A stretch of 11,476 bases of DNA, from positions 1 through 11,476 of the forward strand of contig NZ_JAUSCC010000032.1 of assembly GCF_030651745.1 (NCBI RefSeq), in the 5' to 3' direction. The stretch is from Methylophaga sp. GTDB taxonomy: Bacteria > Pseudomonadota > Gammaproteobacteria > Nitrosococcales > Methylophagaceae. Positions 1-7,517 of this stretch are shown in pieces (position 1 is the stretch's first letter; the number at the start of each line of letters is the position of its first letter). The translations under genes were made by a program, and so were the position numbers. The notes under the pieces were generated by a model, which was not told where the DNA came from, searched no databases, and worked only from the letters and a program-made list of their open reading frames with translations.

Positions 1-80
1 GGACCATCGGCGCGTTCAATAAAGCCGAATCCTTTTGCGTCATTGAACCATTTCACTGTGCCTGTAACTTGCTCTGCCAT
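1..80 (-). CDS. Cold-shock protein (CspA family), N-terminal fragment cut by the window edge
   Basis: Only the first 26 codons (plus two bases) are in the window; the gene continues beyond position 1. The visible protein starts MAEQVTGTVKWFNDAKGFGF and contains the RNP1-type motif KGFGFI (residues 16-21) and the preceding VKWFN, which together are diagnostic of the cold-shock domain. Family knowledge: these are ~70-residue single OB-fold proteins that bind single-stranded RNA/DNA and melt mRNA structure; whether this paralogue is cold-inducible cannot be told from the N-terminus. The ATG at 80-78 is preceded by a good Shine-Dalgarno (GAGGT, 4 nt upstream). Upstream lies a structured leader (see hairpins at 107-153), which suggests post-transcriptional control. 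It is the last minus-strand gene and is separated from yggX by 307 bp, so it is probably its own transcription unit. Confidence 0.95.
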   Translation of the reverse strand, partial: MAEQVTGTVKWFNDAKGFGFIERADG

Positions 81-106
81 ATCAACCTCAATATCTTAAA
101 TCTTCT

Positions 107-153
107 GCTAACTTAACTCCTAAGTCAGCTTACACTACCCCTTAAAAAGGGGT
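107..153 (-). promoter_or_regulatory. Structured 5' leader of the cold-shock gene: two adjacent RNA hairpins
   Basis: Read on the minus strand, 153-137 folds as ACCCCTT / AAGGGGT (7 bp, 3-nt loop). Seven nucleotides later, 129-107 folds as GCTGACTTA / TAAGTTAGC (9 bp including one G-U pair) with the 5-nt loop GGAGT. The linear stretch 106-81 then carries the Shine-Dalgarno. If the candidate promoter at 161-191 is right, transcription starts near 154 and the first hairpin sits at the very 5' end. Long structured leaders are known for E. coli cspA, where they control mRNA stability and translation with temperature; the match here is by position and structure only, and I saw no clear cold-box sequence. 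Confidence 0.45.
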
Positions 154-160
154 TAATCGC

Positions 161-191
161 ATTGTACGCCCAAAATTTAACAAAAAGTCAC
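161..191 (-). promoter_or_regulatory. Candidate sigma70 promoter for the cold-shock gene
   Basis: On the minus strand there is a -10 hexamer TACAAT (166-161, 5 of 6 to consensus) and a -35-like GTGACT (191-186, 4 of 6) with a long 19-bp spacer. The predicted start near position 154 gives a leader of about 74 nt that opens with a hairpin. The spacer is longer than optimal, so the -35 assignment is tentative. Confidence 0.35.
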
Positions 192-263
192 ATTTATTTT
201 GGAGATAACAAAATTTTTTAGTTGTTAGAAATAGCTGATAAATCGCGCAAAAAAACGCTTAGC

Positions 264-327
264 TATTGAATTTAATGGCTTTATTTTTATTTCTGGCCAC
301 AAAAGAAGTAGATTTATTGAATTTAAT
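264..327. repeat. 13-bp direct repeat TATTGAATTTAAT (264-276 and 315-327)
   Basis: Two identical copies of TATTGAATTTAAT occur 51 bp apart (start to start) in the AT-rich gap between yggX and the cold-shock gene. The first copy abuts the inverted repeat AATAGCT (230-236) / AGCTATT (261-267), which brackets a run of seven A. The rest of the gap 81-387 holds only the cold-shock leader and promoter and a weak hairpin at 336-349 (ACTGA / TCAGT). No ORF with coding character is visible there. The function is unknown: it could be a regulator site pair, a weak yggX 3'-end structure, or chance in AT-rich DNA. Confidence 0.4.
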
Positions 328-387
328 TAACGACAACTGATGAGTCAGTATTGCAGTTAAAGTGCGCGATTTTGCTATTAACACAGG

Positions 388-654
388 CTAAAGTGGCTTA
401 AATTCAGCAGGCTTGTCTGAGCCTTCACCAAAGAAGAATTTCTCCAATTCGGTCTTTAAAAATGCTTGGGATTTCGGGTCGGCTAATGATAAGCGATATT
501 CATTTATCAACATGGTTTGATGGGATATCCACATTTGCCAGCCTTCTTTTGAAACACTTTCGTAGATTTTTTTGCCCAGTTCGCCAGGATAGGGTGGGAA
601 ATCTAGTGCGTCTGCTTCTTTGTTGAGTTTTACACAATGCACGGTACGTGTCAT
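388..654 (-). CDS. yggX: Fe(2+)-trafficking / Fe-S protective protein YggX
   Basis: This 88-residue cytosolic protein matches the YggX family over its whole length: an N-terminal MTRTVHC with the conserved Cys7, the block [21 protein letters not shown] (around residues 19-39) and [10 protein letters not shown] (46-55). Family knowledge: YggX supports Fe-S cluster integrity under oxidative stress and is implicated in labile iron handling; the exact chemistry is debated. Its ATG overlaps the mutY stop codon by 4 bp (ATGA), so translation is coupled. A Shine-Dalgarno GAGAGG lies 5 nt upstream, inside mutY. Pairing with mutY makes sense because MutY carries an oxidation-sensitive [4Fe-4S] cluster. 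No convincing intrinsic terminator follows; only a weak 5-bp hairpin is seen at 336-349. Confidence 0.96.
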   Translation of the reverse strand: MTRTVHCVKLNKEADALDFPPYPGELGKKIYESVSKEGWQMWISHQTMLINEYRLSLADPKSQAFLKTELEKFFFGEGSDKPAEFKPL

Positions 655-1703
655 AGCATCCTCTCGGTTGATGATAAGAATTCAATTAATTGTTTAACTG
701 GAGCGGGTAAACCCATGGTTAATGCCTGGTCTATTTTAACCCAGATGTATGGATTATTCTCAGCAACTACATTAATCGGCTCGGCACTGAAAATAAGCGG
801 TTGGATGGTTAATTTGAAATGACTGAAAACATGTCTGATTTCAGGTGTTGCTGAGTGAAAAACGCTATTTTTGATTGGCAGGGTATGATTTTCTGCCTCA
901 GCGGTATCACCTTCCGGAAAACTCCATAAGCCTCCCCAGATACCATTTTGTGGTCGTTGTTCTAATAATATGTGCTTATCGTTATTAATATACACAAACC
1001 AGTTGGTTTGACGCGATGGTGTCTGTTTTTTGACTTTTCGTACCGGAAATAAAGTCGGTTCACCGGAGGCATAAGCCTGACAATCAGTTTGTAAAGGACA
1101 GCGCTCGCAATCAGGACGACTACGAGTACATAAGGTAGCGCCCAAATCCATTTGTGCCTGGATATAATTTGCAATACGGGCCGTAGGCAATAATTGCTCG
1201 GCACGTTGCCACATAGCGGCTTCGGCTTGTTTTTCACCTGGCCAGATATTGATTGCATCATAGCGAGCCAGCACACGCTTTACATTACCATCCAGAATAG
1301 GAAACGGTTGCTGATAGGCTAGAGCCATAATCGCTCCTGCTGTGGAGCGTCCAACTCCGGGTAAGTCGAGTAATGCCTGAAAATCTTGCGGAACCTTGCC
1401 CTCATGCAGTTGCTGCATTTGTACCGCCGCTTTATGCAGATTGCGCCCACGAGCGTAATAACCAAGTCCGCCCCAAAGACTGAGAACTTCATCAATATTG
1501 GCGTTTGCCAGCGCATTAACATCCGGAAAGTGTTTAATGAAACGCTGATAATAGGGGATAACGGTAGTGACCTGAGTCTGCTGCAGCATGACTTCTGAGA
1601 GCCAGATATGGTATGGCGAGGCATTTTGCTGCCAAGGTAAATCCTTACGACCATGTTGGTCATACCAGGCTAGCAAACGATCACTGAATGAATGAGTAGT
1701 CAA
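651..1703 (-). CDS. mutY: Adenine DNA glycosylase MutY (A/G-specific), TTG start
   Basis: This 350-residue base-excision enzyme removes adenine misinserted opposite 8-oxoguanine. The catalytic Glu37 (in [11 protein letters not shown]) and Asp138 (in [12 protein letters not shown]) fall at the same numbers as in E. coli. The helix-hairpin-helix [15 protein letters not shown] spans 111-125. The [4Fe-4S] ligands Cys192, Cys199, Cys202 and Cys208 have the exact C-X6-C-X2-C-X5-C spacing. Residues ~230-345 form the Nudix-like 8-oxoG recognition domain, with the FSHFKL loop at 293-298. The start is TTG: the protein aligns with E. coli MutY from this residue, no in-frame ATG or GTG lies upstream before the stop at 1746-1748, and the next Met is 39. 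There is no Shine-Dalgarno; the upstream region is a terminator-like hairpin and its U-rich tail. This points to weak initiation and low expression. It overlaps yggX by 4 bp. Confidence 0.97.
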   Translation of the reverse strand: MTTHSFSDRLLAWYDQHGRKDLPWQQNASPYHIWLSEVMLQQTQVTTVIPYYQRFIKHFPDVNALANANIDEVLSLWGGLGYYARGRNLHKAAVQMQQLHEGKVPQDFQALLDLPGVGRSTAGAIMALAYQQPFPILDGNVKRVLARYDAINIWPGEKQAEAAMWQRAEQLLPTARIANYIQAQMDLGATLCTRSRPDCERCPLQTDCQAYASGEPTLFPVRKVKKQTPSRQTNWFVYINNDKHILLEQRPQNGIWGGLWSFPEGDTAEAENHTLPIKNSVFHSATPEIRHVFSHFKLTIQPLIFSAEPINVVAENNPYIWVKIDQALTMGLPAPVKQLIEFLSSTERML

Positions 1704-1738
1704 AATAGAAACAAGCCGTGGCCTATTGAGACCACGGC
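1702..1738 (-). terminator. Intrinsic-terminator-like hairpin after asmA, running into the mutY start
   Basis: On the minus strand, 1738-1730 (GCCGTGGTC) pairs with 1723-1715 (GGCCACGGC): nine pairs including one U-G, with a 6-nt loop. It is followed by a U-rich tract (10 of 13 bases) at 1714-1702. It begins 14 nt after the asmA stop. The last U bases are the first bases of the mutY TTG start codon. The stem and tail have the form of a Rho-independent terminator, so most asmA transcripts would end here. Read-through would carry transcription into mutY-yggX. On the plus strand the hairpin has no U-tract. Confidence 0.7.
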
Positions 1739-1752
1739 CGGAATGTCATTAA

Positions 1753-4242
1753 TTAGAATAATTTTTTCAGCCGTTCTTTCAGCAAATCTTCAGCTGAAGG
1801 TTTAGTTTCTTCTGTTTTTTCTGAAGTCTGATCTTCAGCGGCTGGCTGTTCGGTAGTTTCTGTTTCGGATTCTGCTGGCGTCGCAGATTTGGATTCGATA
1901 CCCAGTTTGCCACCCAATAAGCCACCGAGACCATCACCGAGTTTCTCTTTGAGTTTTTCTTCAGCTTTGGCCTTGATTTCACCTGTTGCCTGATCTTTTA
2001 AAACAGATGCTAAATCAACAGATGGTCTTGGGTTTTCAAAACTGCCGGTGATTTTGACTGGAATGGTCAGGCCTCTTAAATCTTCAAGACCTCTGCCGCC
2101 TTGACCTTCTGCAGTACCAACGACTGAAACCCTGACGGCATAATCAATAACTTCTCTGGGAATATCGATATCGCCAGCACCGGTCACGCGCAGTAATGGT
2201 GACATCAGTTCAAGATCCTGATTGTTAACAATACCTTCCTTTGCAGTGAATGAGCCTTTCAAACTGCTGAAATCAGTTTGAACAGGTCCAGTTGCATCGG
2301 TAGCCCGTTGACCAGAAATAACCGCTTTGGCCTGACGAATCGCTTCAGCAATATTAATACCTTTCAATGCGCCATCAGTGAAAGAAAATGCACCGTTACC
2401 AGCCAGACTTTGTTTAATGGCATCAATGTCTTTACCGCTGCCATTGAGCTTTACATTTGCATTGGCGGTGCCGGAAATGCGGTCATTACCGTTAAGATCC
2501 TTTAACAATGGTCCTGCCTGTACACCTTGCAGATTTTCATCAACAGCGAGTTTTAAACTGTCACCGCGAGCATCAAGGGTGACATTACCCTGGTACTTTC
2601 CCTGGTATAGATCCGCTGATAATGGACTGAGTTTTATCAGCCCATCTTTGGCATCAATAGTAATAACAATGTTTTCACTGCTGATACCACTTGCTTTAAG
2701 TTTGCCAATTTTGAAACTGCCCTTAGCGTTGATATCACGTAAGGTCTCCAGTGGAAAATCACTGCTGCCAGCAGCTGCGGCAGTAGCTGGTGTAGCAACC
2801 TCTTTTGCAGGTTTTTCAGTCGCTGGCTTGGCTTCTTTTTCTTTTACAGGCGGTAAATACCTATCAGCATCAATTTGATCCAGGGTCAGGTTGAAAGTGT
2901 AGGCAGGTTTTTCAAAATTATTGATGCCAAACTGGCCAGCAATCTGACTTTGATCGAGCGTTAGTTGTAGATCTTTAGCGTTAATGGCGTTTTTGCTGCC
3001 ACTGATTTCGCTACTCAGTTGAACCAACTCCAAAGTGCTGGCATCTGCCATTTCCGGAAGCTCAATTTTAAGATCGCCGGCTAATTTACGTAAATTAAAC
3101 GGTTTAATTTGCACATTACCGTTAAAAGCAAGATCGTCAGACAGAATCTTTTCAGCCTGCAGACGACCATTCATCGTCAAGTCTGCTAATTTAACAATCA
3201 GATCACTGGCTTGGAAAGTTTCGTCAGCCAGATTGGCAACGATATTAGTCTTCACATCTAATTTGGCTTTACCTCCAGGTAAATTTTCATTTGTGACATC
3301 ACCAGTGATAGACAGATTGGTAATACGATGTTGCTGTGTTGCCAGATTAGCTTCGACCACACCGCTGAGTTTGGCATCAATGTTCTGATCTGTGCCACTG
3401 GCTTGCAAATCCATTGCAAGATTATTGATGGTTACCAATTCCCTGGCCATATTGGCGTTTATATCAGCACTCAGATTCAGGTTTGCCCGTTGTAACGGCA
3501 TAGCAGAGCTGTTGGCAACCGTATTCAGTTTGAGTGATTCCAATGCGTAAATCTGTTTTTCCAGATCGACGATTACCTTGGTATCAACCTTGATATGAGC
3601 CTTAACATCAGGCTTGGTACTGATAAAGTCAAAAGAGGTGGTCAAGGCAGTAGGTTTGCCGGGAACCAAGGGGTCAGTATCCAGATTAAGATTACGTAGT
3701 TGGAAATTTTGATCGTTGCTGGCATCGGACCACAACACATTGGCATTACTTAATTTAACTCCAGCAATGTTGATTGCAGTCAGACCTTGACGTGGTTCTT
3801 TGGCCTGTTTTTCCACGGCAGGTGCCTTAGCATCACCTGTTGTCTCTTCGGCAGTGATCAGGTCATCCCAATTGGTTACGCCATCTTTATTGGTTTCCAG
3901 ATTTAATAACAATCCATTTAACACAATGGTGTCCATTTCCAGCTGTTTTTTCAGTAACGGCAACAGTTTTATGCGAATTTCAGCACCTTGTACACTGGCA
4001 AACGATTCAGCTTTAAATCCACTAGCATTGCTAAGTGATAAAGCTCCAAGATCTAATGCTATCCAGGGAAATACAGACAGGCCGATATCTCCTTGTAAGG
4101 TCAATTTACGCCCTGTGGCCTTTTCGACCTGAGCTGCTATCTCATCTTTGTAGTCATTTGGATCAATAATGAAAGGAAGTGCTGCGAGAGCCGCAATAGC
4201 AATGATGATTATGGCGATAACCAGTTTGATAAAGGTGCGCAT
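1753..4242 (-). CDS. asmA: AsmA family protein (inner-membrane anchored, periplasmic)
   Basis: This 829-residue protein has one N-terminal membrane anchor (hydrophobic residues ~6-25, short basic cytoplasmic tip MRTFIK), followed by the AsmA N-terminal signature (DPNDYKDEIAAQVEKATGR at 27-45, then GDIGLSVFPWIALDLGALSLSN). Long beta-rich repeats fill the middle, interrupted by an Ala/Pro/Lys-rich linker near residues 464-493. The AsmA C-terminal domain follows (roughly 535-745). The tail (~755-829) is Gly-rich, then Glu/Thr/Ser/Pro-rich, ending DLLKERLKKLF. Family knowledge: AsmA-like proteins belong to the bridge-like, TamB/VPS13-related group linked to outer-membrane biogenesis and phospholipid traffic. 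It is longer than E. coli AsmA (about 617 residues), mainly through the linker and tail. ATG at 4242 with AGGA 8 nt upstream. A terminator-like hairpin follows. The 60-bp gap upstream shows no strong promoter, so co-transcription with the upstream genes is likely. Confidence 0.92.
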   Translation of the reverse strand: MRTFIKLVIAIIIIAIAALAALPFIIDPNDYKDEIAAQVEKATGRKLTLQGDIGLSVFPWIALDLGALSLSNASGFKAESFASVQGAEIRIKLLPLLKKQLEMDTIVLNGLLLNLETNKDGVTNWDDLITAEETTGDAKAPAVEKQAKEPRQGLTAINIAGVKLSNANVLWSDASNDQNFQLRNLNLDTDPLVPGKPTALTTSFDFISTKPDVKAHIKVDTKVIVDLEKQIYALESLKLNTVANSSAMPLQRANLNLSADINANMARELVTINNLAMDLQASGTDQNIDAKLSGVVEANLATQQHRITNLSITGDVTNENLPGGKAKLDVKTNIVANLADETFQASDLIVKLADLTMNGRLQAEKILSDDLAFNGNVQIKPFNLRKLAGDLKIELPEMADASTLELVQLSSEISGSKNAINAKDLQLTLDQSQIAGQFGINNFEKPAYTFNLTLDQIDADRYLPPVKEKEAKPATEKPAKEVATPATAAAAGSSDFPLETLRDINAKGSFKIGKLKASGISSENIVITIDAKDGLIKLSPLSADLYQGKYQGNVTLDARGDSLKLAVDENLQGVQAGPLLKDLNGNDRISGTANANVKLNGSGKDIDAIKQSLAGNGAFSFTDGALKGINIAEAIRQAKAVISGQRATDATGPVQTDFSSLKGSFTAKEGIVNNQDLELMSPLLRVTGAGDIDIPREVIDYAVRVSVVGTAEGQGGRGLEDLRGLTIPVKITGSFENPRPSVDLASVLKDQATGEIKAKAEEKLKEKLGDGLGGLLGGKLGIESKSATPAESETETTEQPAAEDQTSEKTEETKPSAEDLLKERLKKLF

Positions 4243-4302
4243 GCTTTGGATCCTGTGCTTTAGAGGGGTGTATAACGAAGATGATAAGCCATTTAACTGG
4301 GT

Positions 4303-6228
4303 TTATGAACCGGCTTTGACGATATAAGTAAAACGTTCATAGTCTAGGGTTGCTGAAAACAGATCCTTGGTTTCCACATTGATTGTCTTCCCTTTAGCAT
4401 TAAATACCACCAGTTGGCGTTTGGGACTAAAGACACCTTTCTGTGTAATTAGTGCTGGAGATTGCGTATTTAATTGTAAACCCGGATATAAAAAACTTCC
4501 TGATTTGGGCTGGCAGGTCACTATTTCCGGAGAACCTTCAATTAAGCTGATACCAGCCTGAGCATTGTTTTGCCAATCACTACAAAACCAACAAATGGTG
4601 GCGAGTTGCAATTGATTCTGTATATTCAGCAATATCAATTCGTTCACATCAATACTGTGTTTGCAGTCTGCGATATGTAGCATGCTGCCTTGATCAGAAT
4701 GGTTTAAAACCACGGCATTTAATGCTGTAGTCGCACCATTTAAAAAATCCACAATATTTTGAAAACCATGGACAAATTCGATCTGCTTAGCTTCGGGAAG
4801 CTGTTTTCTGGGAGATTGACGTTGATAATTGGCAGCCAGCTGTGGCAAAACGTGTCGAATCAGCTGTAAATCCAGAGTATTTTCTTGTTTATGAGTGGGG
4901 ATGAGTTTTTGTCCGAGAACAGTTAACACATCCTGGGTTTGCAACATACGGTTGTCGACTGCTGCACGAATCAAGTGAGGTGTTTTAGCTAAGGCTCGAG
5001 GGGCATTATCTGCCTGTGCTTCAATACAAAAATAACCGGTTAACAGAAAAGTATTTTCAATAACTTGCTGTTGCGGAGGGATAGCGGTAATGACAACCTT
5101 ATCCAGCAAATCTGAAAACATGGCATACAGCCGGTTGACGGCAAATTTCGATAAGCTGTATGGATCAGCAATGGCGATTAAGGCCAGACGTTTATAAATA
5201 TTTTCGAAACTTTCCGTTTTGCCGAGCGCCGTAATTTCCGGCTGCAGCTCTAATGCCTTGGCCTTTTCGAGATACATCAATATTTGATTGAGTTGTAACC
5301 AGCAGTCCTGAGGAGCGGTTCGGTAGTGCATATAGGCATGCAAAACTTGCATAGCAATCAGGCTGCTACCCCGATTCAGGCAAAACAAGTAGCGAGGCTG
5401 ATCGGCAGGACGTTCTCCGCGTTGATAATGTTTATCTGCCAGTGTGAAATATAGCTCGGCTAAACAACGTAAGGTATCGCTGAAGTTAATCAGGTTTTTA
5501 AACGTTGATTTTTTGATGCTGGCTGTTGCCATAATGGTTTTGCTGTCACGGTTTAATAAAAGCCGATTCAATTCATGGTAATAAACTTCAAGCAGGTTTA
5601 TCTGACGACTTTCAGAAATGTACTGTTGTTTGATCGCTTGTAAGTTCACCAACAGAATTGACAGTCGCTGTGGTAAATCATCGGTAAGCTGGGATAACCA
5701 GGTTTTCAATAAAGCAGGATCAGTAATGATCTCGCCACGCCGTTCATCACCAACCATTGACGTAATTAAATGCAACTTTGGAAGATCTGGCGCTGGTCTG
5801 GCTTGTGAGCGTAACCATTTATTGCTAAGCCACATGCTGAATAATTTGGGATTAATTAATCTGGCAGGCGATTGCAGAAAATGAAAACCGTTAGCGGATA
5901 ATTTAGTTGATTGTGAAAAATGTCTTTCAGCGAAAGCAAAAACAGAAAATACATTACCGCTGGTCAGTGGAAGTTTGATTTGCAGCAGATTGGGTTCACG
6001 ATGGCTTTTGCCGCGGCTGCAATAAATATTGAGCAAGCTGATGTCACGTTGTTGCCAGGCTTTCAGCCCCTCTGCATTATCGACGTTATAAAAATATAAA
6101 ACTGCGTGACCCAATCGGCTGATTTGCCATTTGGTCGTTACCGAAGCCTTGTATCGCGATAACAAGGCTTGCAGTTGTTGCTGATCTGCATCCGAGAAGC
6201 CGAAGCACCGTATCCGCAGATTAGCCAA
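4303..6228 (-). CDS. Large protein with divergent C-terminal PilZ-like domain (possible c-di-GMP effector)
   Basis: I do not recognise a named gene. From the TTG at 6228 the protein has 641 residues with no signal peptide or membrane segment, so it is probably cytoplasmic. Residues 1-~100 look like a degenerate alpha/beta domain (RIRCFGFSDADQQQLQALL). Residues ~170-465 are strongly helical, with the segment IAIADPYSLS (351-360) that I associate with a family of 550-650-residue proteobacterial proteins ending in PilZ. The C-terminus (~470-590) has a PilZ-like layout: RQSPR (470-474, an RxxxR candidate), NHSDQG (509-514, fitting D/NxSxxG), a central Trp547 and GISLIEG (559-565). PilZ domains bind cyclic di-GMP through these two motifs; here they are ~35 residues apart, so binding is uncertain. 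Start choice: TTG at 6228 has GGAG 10 nt upstream and lies 1 nt after the yfjD stop; the TTG at 6249 lacks a Shine-Dalgarno and would overlap yfjD by 20 bp. No ATG exists before residue 132. Confidence 0.8.
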   Translation of the reverse strand: MANLRIRCFGFSDADQQQLQALLSRYKASVTTKWQISRLGHAVLYFYNVDNAEGLKAWQQRDISLLNIYCSRGKSHREPNLLQIKLPLTSGNVFSVFAFAERHFSQSTKLSANGFHFLQSPARLINPKLFSMWLSNKWLRSQARPAPDLPKLHLITSMVGDERRGEIITDPALLKTWLSQLTDDLPQRLSILLVNLQAIKQQYISESRQINLLEVYYHELNRLLLNRDSKTIMATASIKKSTFKNLINFSDTLRCLAELYFTLADKHYQRGERPADQPRYLFCLNRGSSLIAMQVLHAYMHYRTAPQDCWLQLNQILMYLEKAKALELQPEITALGKTESFENIYKRLALIAIADPYSLSKFAVNRLYAMFSDLLDKVVITAIPPQQQVIENTFLLTGYFCIEAQADNAPRALAKTPHLIRAAVDNRMLQTQDVLTVLGQKLIPTHKQENTLDLQLIRHVLPQLAANYQRQSPRKQLPEAKQIEFVHGFQNIVDFLNGATTALNAVVLNHSDQGSMLHIADCKHSIDVNELILLNIQNQLQLATICWFCSDWQNNAQAGISLIEGSPEIVTCQPKSGSFLYPGLQLNTQSPALITQKGVFSPKRQLVVFNAKGKTINVETKDLFSATLDYERFTYIVKAGS

Positions 6229-6229
6229 T

Positions 6230-7513
6230 TTAGATTTGCTCCGCCTCAATCGCTGGATGAATCTGGCGAAGTCGCACTGTTCTTATTGCGTTATCCGCAG
6301 TTTGAATTACTTCGATAATATAGCTGTTGATCCGTATGCTGACGCCGGGATCAGGAATGCTTTCCAAATATTCCAACACCAGACCATTAATGGTTTTGGG
6401 GCCATCAGTAGGCAAATTCCAGTCCATAGTCCGATTCAGTTCGCGAATATTGGCAGAACCATTAATAAGGTAACTGCCGTCACTCTGCGGGTGAATTTCC
6501 TTTTCATCATCAATTGTATTGGCAGTAAATTCACCGACAATTTCACGGAAAATATCTTCCAGCGTGATCAAGCCGAGTAAATCGCCATATTCATCAACAA
6601 CTAGGCCGGTACGACGTAATTTACGTTGGAACTGAATCAACTGAGTATTAAGAGGAGTGCCTTCCGGCACGAAATAAGCTTCTTTGACTATGCTTTGAAA
6701 TGTCTGGGGATTCAGGTTGTCCTGCGTCATCAGATTCAAGGCTTTACGCACATGTAATATACCGACAATATTATCCATGCTGTCCCGGTAAACCGGCAGC
6801 CGGGTATAACCACAATGCGACAGTTGTTTGATAATCTCAGCAAATGGCTGATTGATATCAATACCCTCAATTTCATTTCGCGGCACCATCACGTCATTCA
6901 CGGTGATTTGCTCTAGATCCAGAATGCTCATCAACATATCTTTATGTCGATTCGGGATCATACTGCCAGCTTCCATTAACGCCACTCGCAATTCTTCTAT
7001 ATTAATAGCAGTCGAGGTGGCATCTTCCCGTGACACGCCAAATAATCCCAGCAATCGATTGGTAATGACACTGGTAAACCACACCAGTGGATAGAGAATG
7101 AATAACAAGGGTTTTAAAACAAAACTGGCCGGGTAAGCAACGCGTTCAGGATGCAGGGCGGCTAATGTTTTTGGAGTGACTTCAGCGAATAATAGTATGA
7201 CCAGAGTCAAGGTGAATGTCGCCACCACAATACCGTTCTCACCGAGCAATTTAATACCAATGACTGTTGCGATAGCCGAGGCAAATATATTGACGAAATT
7301 ATTGCCTAGCAGGATCAAACCAATTAATCGGTCAGGTCTGGCCAACAGACTGCTGGCAATCATTGCACCTCGGTGGCCTTGTGAGGCGAGATGTTTTAAA
7401 CGATAGCGATTTAAGGACATCAAAGCTGTTTCTGAGCTGGAGAAAAACGCAGATAAAACTAACAGTAGAAACAGAATTAAAAACAGCGCGATTAAAGAGG
7501 TATTTTCCAGCAT
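6230..7513 (-). CDS. yfjD: CorB/YfjD-type CNNM-CBS membrane protein
   Basis: This 427-residue inner-membrane protein matches E. coli YfjD (CorB) from end to end. Residues ~5-158 are the DUF21/CNNM transmembrane domain, with SSSETALMSLNR (25-36), the conserved LGNNFVNIFASA (69-80) and AEVTPKT (110-116). A CBS pair covers ~205-325, with VNDVMVPRNEI in the first and VVDEYGDLLGLITLEDI in the second. The CorC/HlyC-associated domain (~340-418) ends the protein. Family knowledge: CNNM/CorB proteins are linked to Mg2+ export or homeostasis, with CBS domains sensing nucleotide or Mg2+-ATP. ATG at 7513, 4 bp after the ypjD stop, with no obvious Shine-Dalgarno, so translation probably couples to ypjD. 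The neighbourhood ypjD-yfjD divergent from ffh is the same as in E. coli. Confidence 0.94.
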   Translation of the reverse strand: MLENTSLIALFLILFLLLVLSAFFSSSETALMSLNRYRLKHLASQGHRGAMIASSLLARPDRLIGLILLGNNFVNIFASAIATVIGIKLLGENGIVVATFTLTLVILLFAEVTPKTLAALHPERVAYPASFVLKPLLFILYPLVWFTSVITNRLLGLFGVSREDATSTAINIEELRVALMEAGSMIPNRHKDMLMSILDLEQITVNDVMVPRNEIEGIDINQPFAEIIKQLSHCGYTRLPVYRDSMDNIVGILHVRKALNLMTQDNLNPQTFQSIVKEAYFVPEGTPLNTQLIQFQRKLRRTGLVVDEYGDLLGLITLEDIFREIVGEFTANTIDDEKEIHPQSDGSYLINGSANIRELNRTMDWNLPTDGPKTINGLVLEYLESIPDPGVSIRINSYIIEVIQTADNAIRTVRLRQIHPAIEAEQI

Positions 7514-7517
7514 TAAT

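Noticed and set aside
336..349. Hairpin ACTGA/TCAGT after yggX as an intrinsic terminator
   Set aside because: It has only five mostly weak pairs and no U-run directly after it on the minus strand; not strong enough to call.
2378..2878. 166-codon plus-strand ORF opposite asmA, with other long antisense ORFs nearby
   Set aside because: It lies fully inside asmA on the other strand, has no recognisable domain, has biased composition expected from the reverse of an Ala/Lys/Asp-rich gene, and lacks a convincing ribosome-binding site.
4243..4302. TTATAC hexamer in the gap upstream of asmA as a promoter
   Set aside because: No acceptable -35 at the right distance; tight packing of the upstream genes favours read-through.
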